Source: Pollenia angustigena (lineage: Eukaryota > Arthropoda > Insecta > Diptera > Polleniidae). From it: a stretch of 64,000 bases of DNA. Shown here piece by piece: positions 56,043 through 64,000 of the stretch. The stretch covers positions 13,478,945 through 13,542,944 of the forward strand of contig OV884059.1 of assembly GCA_930367215.1 (NCBI GenBank). The letters are read 5' to 3'. Below the pieces are notes generated by a model. That model saw only the letters and a list, made by a program, of their open reading frames with translations, ran no database searches and had not been told where the DNA came from. The position numbers and the translations under genes were made by a program. How positions within the stretch are numbered: position 1 is the stretch's first letter; every line of letters begins with the position of its first letter.

Positions 56043-56261
56043 TGATCATTTATTTTTGTTGTTTTTGAACTCGGTCATGTGCGTAGTGGAAGAATTTTTT
56101 TCCAACTTCCTCCACTACCGATTACACTGATTCCGTTTCTAACTTTTTTACAGATCCGCATCCGTTTTTGTGCACATTGGGTATGGACTAAAACTACAAA
56201 TAAAGTCTAATCAAATATCATTGGTCCTTCGGATCCAGTTTTATTAAAAAAATTTATTTGT

Positions 56262-59200
56262 TTAATAATTACGTGGCCTTAAACCCAAATTTATCCCACT
56301 AAAAGATCTTAAAACTAAATTAAATGCCAATGCTACATCTGGTCCCAAGGGTAACAGTTCAAAATCAAGCAATACTCGAGTTATAATAGTTTTTATTTTT
56401 AGCATGGCAAACTTTTGACCAACACAATTACGCGGACCAGCCGAAAATGGAACATATGCAAAAGGAACTATTTTATTAGCAGATTCGCCATAAAAACGTT
56501 CTGGTTTAAAATGATCAGGCTCAGGAAAGTAATCCGCATCTCTGACAGCAGAAAAAATGAACAAATTTACTATAGTATTGGCGGGTACAACTTGATTGCC
56601 TTTGAAAAAATTGGGGGAATAAAAAATTAAAAAAATGTTTTATTTCAAATCAAGGAAAACAAATACAAGTGAATACCTATTCTAATATCCTCTGATATTT
56701 CACGTCCAATCATGGGCACAGAAGGATACATTCGTAAAGTTTCCTTTATAACAGCCTCCAAATATTTAAGTTTATGCAAATCTCTTATAGTAATGGGTCT
56801 ACGAGGGTCGGAGCCTAAAACTTCCTTGACTTCCTCGAACACTTTCTGCTGTATATGAGCATGACGTGATAGGAGGAAAAGGCAAAATGATGTGGCACTA
56901 GTGGTGGTATCGTGACCCGCAAACATAAATGTATCGACTTCTTCACATATGTCATTATAAGACAAGGACTTGCCATTAACAGAGGACTGTAAAAGAACAT
57001 CAAGAAATACCATACGTTTCTTTTGGCCCACATCTTGTTCAATGGTATCTAAAAATTAAAGAAAATCTTTGAGTAATATAGGGTTATCAATTTTTTTGGT
57101 TTCAAAGTAAATAAATCACACATTTTTTTTAATTCCCTAAGCTTAACCCCGCGAAGCTCTGCGCTTGTCTGCAGGAAAGAAACCAGAGTCTCTGGCGGGA
57201 ATCGAACCCGCAACCCCGGCGCTGATAGACTAGCTCACTATGATTTCGATGAAACTTTTATTTCATTATAATACATGGACCTTGCCATTTCGTACAAAAT
57301 ATAATGTCATTTAACTGAGTGCCTCTAGATTGGTTGTATAAGTCGATCCTTTTAATATAATTCTTGACTAGGAATGGGCAAAAAATATCGATATATCAAA
57401 AGATCGATATTTAAAAAAAATAATCGATATATATCGCCGATATTTAAAATACCGATACATCGATGTATCCATATTGAAATACGACTATCGAATTCGATAT
57501 ATTTTAAAGTCAGTTTTCATTTAAAACTCAAAATTTTTCCTGTTTTTCAAACAAGATGTATTTAAAAATTGGCATCACTGCAAGCATTATATGTTTTTTT
57601 AAACTAATATGAAGATCTATAACTCCCCGTCTACAACGGACATGATTTGCTGTTATAACATGGTTATAAAAGCGTTGTTAAAACATTTGCATTAACAAAC
57701 GTGTTCTAACATGAGAAAACCTCTGACATGATGAGTCTATACTTAACACTAACATCATATTAGTGTTAATGTTTAGCATTTCATGTCAGTTGTAGACTGC
57801 ATGTATTAGAAGAAGAATTAAGAAAGAAGCGGGATTTTCACCTTGCAGATTTCTAATTAAAACAGTAAAGTCAAACGAACTTGAAAAGATTTATTTTATG
57901 CGGTTTTAGAACAATATGTGTGCCTATATATATTTGGAATAATAATAAGATTTGTGCATATATATGTATATATACTAAATTTTTTAATTTGGTAATACGT
58001 TCGACATATCGATACATCGATATTTTTGAAATAATTAATATCGATTCGATATATATCGATATATTTTTTCAATTTGCCCATCCCTATTCTTGACCACTAT
58101 TTCGCACATTGCGGGGTGTATATCGACAAAAATTTAAAGAATGTTGGTTTTCAAATGCTCCAACGTTAGGGGATTATCCGCATAGACATGGTCTTTGACG
58201 TAGCCCCACTAGAAAAGCCTAACGGCAGGCAAAAAAAAGTGGGTTATTATACGGCCATAGCGCTCTGAGACGTGGTATCGACTAATTCGGATTATCCGCC
58301 AAACTTTCACTAACAGAAGCGATCTTTGTACCGCTTCCAGTCTCTTCAAATTGGCGGCATGAAATAACCCCCCAAAATATAACCCCCAAAAAAAATAATG
58401 AAATAACCCCCAAAAGCGTGGGGCCTTATTTCATATGCAATAAAGCCCCATTTTTGAAAATGAAATTAGCCCCCAACGAAATGAAATAACGTCCCAAACA
58501 TAAATGAAATAATTCCCTAATTTTTGGGGGCTTATTTCATATGAAATAAAACCCCAATTTCTGAAATGAAATAAAGGCCCAATATATGTAATACAATTAA
58601 TTATACAGTTTTGTTTTAAAGAATCACGCGATATATATAATGGTATGATATAACAAACACAAGCTTCGCCAACTATGGCTTTTCCGCATAGCAATGACTT
58701 TTTCCTCTATAGTATAACAAACACCGGCTTCGCTAGCTAAAGCTTCTCTGCATAGCGCCAGGATTTTCTCCTCTATAGTATACAAATACCGACTCGACCC
58801 GGCTACGAAGAGAAGCTTTAGTTAGCGAAGCCGGTGCTTGGTATACCATATAGAAGAAAACCATTGCGCCCGGCCGAAGGCCGTCTATACAGGGCAGCTC
58901 TTTTTATCGAAACCGGTGTTCTGTATACCAAAGTGGATAAATCCTTGCTCCCAAAAACGTTTTCATTATAAATTTGAAAATGAAATAATCCCCCAAAAAA
59001 TATATTGGGGCTTTATTTCATAATGACTTTTTGGGGTATAATTTCATATGAAATAATACCCCAATTAAAAAAATGAAATAACACCCCAAACAAAATGAAA
59101 TAACCCCCCAAAAATCGTTTTTGTTGTTCTCTGTACAAAATTTTGGGGGATTATTTCATTATTTTTTTGGGGGGTTATATTTTGGGGGGTTATTTCATGC

Positions 59201-60428
59201 CGCCCTTCAAATTACTTATAATTTTGACAATTCCTTGCACAGTAGGTCAATTAAGACGACCAAAATCACCCCGTAATGCTCCAAAAGTTGTGCCCACGTT
59301 TAAAACACCACTTTTGCAGTAAGACACTTCAGATGACAGATATTTAACAGCTGACAGCCTTGCCAGATCGGCAATTTTGAAACCAATAAATAGATAACTC
59401 TGCATATAGATTTTTTTTCTTTTCTTAATGAACTTACTTTCATCAGGGTTTTTTTGGGAGAGCGTTTTAGCTCTACGATCATTTATAACTTTTTTGGTAA
59501 AATCGTGCATAATATGAATACTTTTACGTAGACGCAAATAAGAAGGAAATGCGGTTAATAGAAAGCCTAGATCAAAATATTGTATCGGTTTCATTAGGCG
59601 TGTAGATACGATGTCGGAAGCTCTGTAATGATGACGAGAACATTTTTAATATTTAGATATAAAAATTTAACAATTGTACGAAAAGTAAGATTTAATTCTA
59701 TTAAAAATTTCGTTTTTTTTATCCTTTAACTTAAAAACTCACGTTTTTACTGCCTTTGCATATGGAAAATTGGGATTTTCTTGGGCGTTTATTTCAACAC
59801 CCATTACTGATTCCGAAATAATATCCAAAGCCGTTAGACATACTATGGGAAATATATTAATGGCGGTTTTACCATCCGCTTTAGCGTGTAATTTTTGCAC
59901 TAACAATGAACTTTGTTTATCAAAAATTTCAATAAATCCCTCCAAAATATTAAAATGATAAGTCGGTGTTAACATTTTACGTCGGGCATGCCATTTTGGA
60001 CCATAGCTTAGCAATAGGCCATCGCCTAACCAACTTGAAAGCATATTGTACAAAAAAGGTTTTTTTATAACTGTCGGAGTGCTGAGTATGACTTCGAAAA
60101 ATTTGGCATCGCTTATAAAACAAAGGGCCCGATGAAATGCCCATACAGCAATAACTTTGCCAAATTTCGCTTTATAGCGTTTGTAATAGCTGAGGGCATC
60201 TGAAAAATTAAACAAAAGCTTACATTTTAATATTGACTTAATTTTCATATCATTATATTTACTTGATGTATTAAGGCCAATGCCTATTAAAATATTTCCT
60301 ATAATTGGCAGAGTATATGAGGGCGCCGGAATTTGCGATGTTTTGAAAATTCGATAACGTCTTCTTTTAAATAAATAATCCGAAATGAAAAGAACCATTA
60401 AAAAGGTTAAAGTAAGGATAAGCCACAT
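56262..60428 (-). CDS. Cytochrome P450 family 4 (CYP4D-like), copy D, intact
   Basis: Exons 60428-60263, 60199-59743, 59622-59438, 57048-56677, 56599-56262 (166/457/185/372/338 nt) join to 505 aa; exon 3 is four codons shorter than in A and B. Introns are 63, 120, 2389 and 77 bp. Intron 1 is 63 nt without a stop, so the unspliced frame also stays open. Landmarks: N-terminal anchor, [31 protein letters not shown], and heme loop [10 protein letters not shown] with Cys452. The residue before GHDT is Ala, not the heme-ester Glu. Segment [20 protein letters not shown] is typical of the CYP4 clade with CYP4D. It is clearly diverged from A and B. Intron 3 holds a SINE, a hAT miniature element and a foldback element. 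AATAAA motifs lie just past the stop. Confidence 0.93.
57131..57240 (-). mobile_element. tRNA-derived SINE, copy 3, 5'-truncated
   Basis: The minus strand shows the best B box of the family: GCGGGTTCGATTCCCGCC, then AGAGACTCTGGTTTCTTTCC, TGCAGACAAG and AGGGAATT with a short A tail. It starts at TAGTGAGCTAGTCTATCAGC, lacking about 20 bases of the head. In intron 3 of P450 D, same strand as the gene. Confidence 0.75.
57369..58086. mobile_element. hAT-type miniature element, TSD TTCTTGAC
   Basis: TTCTTGAC at 57361-57368 and 58087-58094. Ends TAGGAATGGGCAAA and, inverted, TAGGGATGGGCAAA. Subterminal DNA is packed with ATCGATAT palindromes. A smaller MITE lies inside (57627-57799). Confidence 0.8.
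57627..57799. mobile_element. Small MITE nested in the hAT element
   Basis: GTCTACAACGGACATGA at left and TCATGTCAGTTGTAGAC at right, mostly complementary, with TAACA/TGTTA words between. Confidence 0.5.
58353..59204. mobile_element. Foldback element with exact 9-bp target duplication, copy 2
   Basis: CTTCAAATT at 58344-58352 and 59205-59213. Ends and arm modules match 43505-44340 nearly base for base (GGCGGCATGAAATAACCCCC; centre CTTCGCTAGCTAAAGCTTCT). It lies in intron 3 of P450 D. Non-coding. Confidence 0.85.
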
Positions 60429-60695
60429 TTTTTTTTTTTAATTAAAAAAACTTTTTTATATCGTTCTTTATTAATTTTTAAGAACCGATGATTAAATCGC
60501 TTTAAGAAAAGTTTTATGTGTTGCTTAACAAATGTTGCAATTTAATAGAAGATTGAAAAATTATCAATGTTATTTATTGAAATTGTTCTACGAGTAAAAA
60601 TGTTGTATTTTAATTTAACTACGACAACTTATTATCTTTAATTATTGTATAAAAAAATTTTTTATAAGCTTTAAAGTTCAATTTCAGTAAAGATC

Positions 60696-60721
60696 TGAGT
60701 GAAAAGCGTGACCACTATATA
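60696..60721 (-). promoter_or_regulatory. Possible core promoter of P450 copy D
   Basis: TATATA (60721-60716) lies 25 nt before an initiator-like TCAGAT (A at 60696) on the minus strand, about 270 nt upstream of the ATG. It is not alignable to the A/B promoter. The spacing is slightly short, so this is tentative. Confidence 0.3.
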
Positions 60722-60731
60722 CAGCAATAAA

Positions 60732-60923
60732 CCTGGGGCCTAATTGTGGCAGTCGAGATCGAGTACCTCTCGATTCGAAAGCAATTTTATTTTAGTCGAT
60801 ACTTAACTAATCGAATATAATACATAATTCCGAATCGTTCAGTATTGACTAAAATAACAAGATATTAAACTGCTTTCGAATCGAGAAGGTACGCGATCAC
60901 GACTGCCACAGTCAGGACCCTGG
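60732..60923. mobile_element. 192-bp palindromic MITE
   Basis: CCTGGGGCCTAATTGTGGCA, GTCGAGATCGAGTACC, TCTCGATTCGAAAGCA at left; the right half mirrors these with several changes. It lies directly upstream of the possible copy D promoter. Confidence 0.65.
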
Positions 60924-61078
60924 TTATTTACTTTTTATAATACGCGAACGACAAAAAACCCTTTTAAAATAAAAAGTAAGTAGCAGATTGGTTTAGAAAT
61001 ATTTAAGAAATCGTGTTTATCACTCATTTCTTAAAAAAAATATTGACACAAATACATACTAAGATAATATTCCAACCT

Positions 61079-61159
61079 TTTTAGCGTACGTGTGCGTTCT
61101 GTATTTTTATAATGCATGTGTAAAAGGTCAAATGAAGATACAGAACGCGTACGCTAAAA
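61079..61159. repeat. 81-bp inverted repeat
   Basis: TTTTTAGCGTACGTGTGCGT and TTCTGTATTTT at left against GATACAGAACGCGTACGCTA and AAAT at right. Possibly a minimal MITE. Confidence 0.5.
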
Positions 61160-62676
61160 TGTTATGCGCTTAAGCGAGATCGGTACGTTAGTTAAGTATT
61201 TGTGCTCGTCAGCTCAAAACCGTTATGTAATTCGGTAATTAGTTTATGTACAAATATACAAAATGAAAAAAAAATTTGTTTGTGTACAATATGTAAGTGT
61301 ACTGCGTATGGCAAAATACGGTACGGTACACTAACATGCCTTACCATAGTGTTCTTAACTCAGGTTTTCCCCACGTCCTAAGGTGCGCCGAACTCTTAGC
61401 ATGCTACCTGGGGAAAAATGGGTGCAGCCAATACTTCAAGGTTGTATGGACTAAAGATTGGCAGATCTCTTAAAGATCGCTGCAGGCCAGTCTAATTTTT
61501 GGTATTCATAAAACTTATATCCCCTGGAAATATAATAGGACCAGGATTGGTTTTTCGTATGACCCTTCGGGAACCACAAAGTTTAAAACAAACAATTATG
61601 AAATGCCGAATTCACAGTCGATCCTCATAAAATCATAATAAAAAAACTGACTTTTTTTATGATTCGTTGGAAATTTTGAAAGTCTATTTATTACATTTTT
61701 CTCTCTTGTATTTGGGTGAAATAATGGACCAAGTTTATACACTGATAGGAACGAAGTTAAATATGGATAGACAATCTTACAACTATCAGAAATTTTTTTA
61801 TGTAACCTGTGAAGTATTAATTAAAAACTCTTAAAAATAAAGGCTTAACATCGTTTTAAATTCAGCTTATAACCGAATTTTCAACAGCCTAAACCACCTT
61901 AAAAATTTTATTAAAATTCCATAATACATTTTGCAAATCAAAATCCCAGAATCACAAATATCAATTCCTATAGAAAGCAGAAGCAATTTCGTGTTTTACT
62001 CTTCAAAAAACGAAAAATTAACTAACGAAGTTAAAACAACTTCGATCTGAATTGCAACTACGAAATTACAATTATTCGTTCGGGGCAGGCCTATTTCTTG
62101 TTTTGAAAATCGGTTATTGTAACCGGATTTATTTTACAAAAGCTTAAACACATTCTCTCTTAGGATAAGGCCTTTTGGGTGACCAGAATTGCCATGTTCT
62201 ATCTATCTGCTTCGGAGTCGGGGTGGTTTTTGGCTGCAGCGATGTCTGGAGAATAATCTGATGGATACTAGCTGACTCTGGTCACTGGCTAAGGTTATCA
62301 CAAAGAGACCGCAATAAGGACCCAAATAAGCCTTCCTTGTGTCATCTACCTATTGAACCTAACCTAACTTAATCTAACTTTTTTTATAGAGGTAAAATCA
62401 TCGAAAGGCATTATGCGAGACTTTAACAAGCTAAAACACCCCTGCTACTTGTTCTTGATTTCCGACGTACCACCGTTAAACACTTCCTCGCAGGGAGGGA
62501 TTAGTGTAGATCACCAATGAACTAAATATTTTTAAAGGCTTGGCTAATTGTTTTTAAAGTTTGAAGGTGGATTCACAAGTGGAAAAATTTTTTTAGTTTT
62601 TGTAAAAATTTTGCCGTCAAATAATTACATACATTTGCAATTAAATGTAAAATAATCGAAATGCGTATGTTATTAT
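61160..62676. other. Intergenic DNA, possible LINE 3' UTR near 62160-62390
   Basis: The segment ending GAACCTAACCTAACTTAATC, then a T run, is the kind of tail found on some fly non-LTR elements, but no coding part is attached. The rest shows no gene. Confidence 0.35.
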
Positions 62677-63988
62677 TAGGGATGCGATTTCCATGCAAAT
62701 GCACGTTATTTGTCAATAGTCTAAGAACGATATCGACCAATTATCTTTCCGAATCATAAAGTTTGCGTTAAAATGCCATCGATTTGTTTTTGCATATTGT
62801 TGCATATTTTGGTGAAAATGCATATTTTGGTTTTAAATGCATATTTTTGCATATTTTAACATTTTTGAGTGATATATTTTTTAAATTTCCATATTATATA
62901 AAAAACGTCTTTCACAAAACAAAAAAAAATCTACTCAAAAAAAATCTTCCAAAAAAAAATTTTAAAATCAATAAATAATTTTTTTTTGGAACTCTACTTA
63001 AAATGCAAGTTCTTTCAAGATTGCGACAAAGGATCCTTCTCTTTTAAACCGATGCACCTTTCATGGTTAAGGCTGCCAATGGGCTTAACATGTTTTATCC
63101 AAAACTATTACATGTTAGTTACTTGCTTAGCACATGGGTTACACCGATTTGCAGAGGAAATTAGAAGCCAATTCGATAATATTGATTCATATTTGCAATT
63201 TTTCACAATTATTAAAATTAACCCTTGGCACCTTTACCACCTCAGCCATTAGTAACAAGATAGGGAACCTGGCTAGATGCTGTAGAATACTATTAAAAAA
63301 ACTTGCAGCTTATGCAATTAAAAAAGTAAAAGAAATATTAAATTAAAATAACATCGAAAGCCGTTTAGCATTTGTACTTTCCAACAACGGATTTAATTGT
63401 TCAGCAATAACTTAATTGGAGGGATTAAGTTCACCTAATAGTCAGCTCAGTTTTATTCATATTGCAGAAAGTCAAATAACCAATGTGAAAGAAAGAATTG
63501 CCCAAGAAATTAAAACAAAAATCCAAAATGTTTTGGAAGAAATATAGGATTTTAAATAATAAAACAAATTTCAACTATTCTTGAATCAAATGTGAGATCT
63601 GAATTAATAAATGTTCTACAATTGAATTTACATCCTTCAAGTATGTTCCTATAACTTCGGTTGACGTTAAGAGATCATTATCCATGCACAAAACATGAAC
63701 AGACAATGGTTTACTTTTGATATAAGACAGTATTTATTTGTGTATGCAAACAAAAATTTAAAATATTTTTTCAAATTAAGTTTAAAAAAATATTGTACCT
63801 TTGAATAACAATAGACTGAATATTTTATTTATTTGGTTTTAAATAAAATTTAAAAAAAATTTTTTTTGTTGAAACTGTTAAAGTTTTTAGTGCTTTTTTT
63901 TAATTTTTTTAATGCATATGTTGGGGTTTTAAGTGCATATTTTATGCGCATATTTTCGACTTTTTAGTGCATGAAAATCTCATCCCTA
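62677..63988 (+). mobile_element. hAT-like element with exact 8-bp TSD and degenerate transposase
   Basis: GTTATTAT at 62669-62676 and 63989-63996. Ends TAGGGATGCGATTTCCATGC and, inverted, TAGGGATGAGATTTTCATGC. GCATATTTT words cluster near both ends, as in 33198-34326, which looks like the same group. Confidence 0.8.
62986..63545 (+). pseudogene. Transposase remnant of the 62677 element
   Basis: One frame gives CLAHGLHRFAEEIRSQFDNI, and another gives LAPLPPQPLVTR, a stop where Trp is expected, then GTWLDAVEYY. These are hallmarks of an arthropod hAT-related transposase (a CLAHxLHRVAEEIR block and a PLPPQPVxTRWGTWLDAxxYY block). Frameshifts and stops (for example at 63273-63275) make it non-functional. 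Confidence 0.65.
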
Positions 63989-64000
63989 GTTATTATCGTA

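Larger units (their letters stand above)
54769..56240. repeat. Region bounded by GGATCCGTTACGGA-type sequence with nested insertions
   Basis: 54769-54940 contains repeated GATCCGTTACGGA/ACGGATTC words; related CAGATCCGCATCCGTTTTTG appears near 56150 and CTTCGGATCC near 56228. This suggests one older element opened by the pogo-like insertion (54993-55733) and a MITE (55887-56042). The class is unknown. Confidence 0.4.

Overview
The window looks like nuclear DNA of a higher dipteran fly, probably a calyptrate such as a blow fly or house-fly relative. It is strongly AT-rich. Its genes have short GT-AG introns and fly-like protein sequences. More than half of it is transposable-element debris, including a hobo/Hermes-type hAT, foldback elements and Helitrons. 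The species call is an inference.

Layout. 0.5-1.9 kb: an intronless divergent Arf GTPase gene (+), then the first coding exon of Mediator subunit MED22 (-). No second MED22 exon is visible, so the Arf gene appears to sit inside MED22 intron 1. 5.7-8.4 kb: a pogo-like miniature element, a DINE-type Helitron with 398-bp internal repeats, and two abutting inverted-repeat elements. 8.7-9.1 kb: the two-exon complex I subunit ND-B14.5A (NDUFA7). 11.4-60.4 kb: a tandem cytochrome P450 family 4 cluster, all on the minus strand. Copy A (11432-14095, 509 aa) is intact. Copy B (22799-35386, 509 aa) is intact in sequence but has a 10.8-kb intron 3. Copy C (51137-53371) is a pseudogene. Copy D (56262-60428, 505 aa) is intact. 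Exon sizes are 166/457/197 (185 in D)/372/338 nt.

Intron 3 is the transposon sink of the family. In B it holds a 5'-truncated Jockey-type LINE, a Harbinger-like element carrying only a Myb/zeste-like gene, a complete hAT transposon (27257-31093) with an apparently intact 620-aa transposase, another LINE remnant and several hAT-type non-autonomous elements. In D it holds a tRNA-derived SINE, a hAT miniature element and a foldback element with 9-bp target duplications.

Intergenic space holds a degenerate 3.45-kb Helitron with PIF1-type helicase remnants (38891-42341) and nested insertions, two foldback elements of one family, a pogo-like element with a CENP-B-type N-terminal domain, and copies of two dispersed non-coding repeat families whose 3' ends share a hairpin and a CTTACTTG-like terminus.

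MED22 (transcription), NDUFA7 (mitochondrial respiration) and Arf (vesicle traffic) are unrelated housekeeping functions. The P450s form one functional unit: microsomal monooxygenases, probably of the CYP4D type, acting on fatty acids, hormones or xenobiotics. All coordinates, splice sites and repeat ends were read by eye; no alignment or database search was run.
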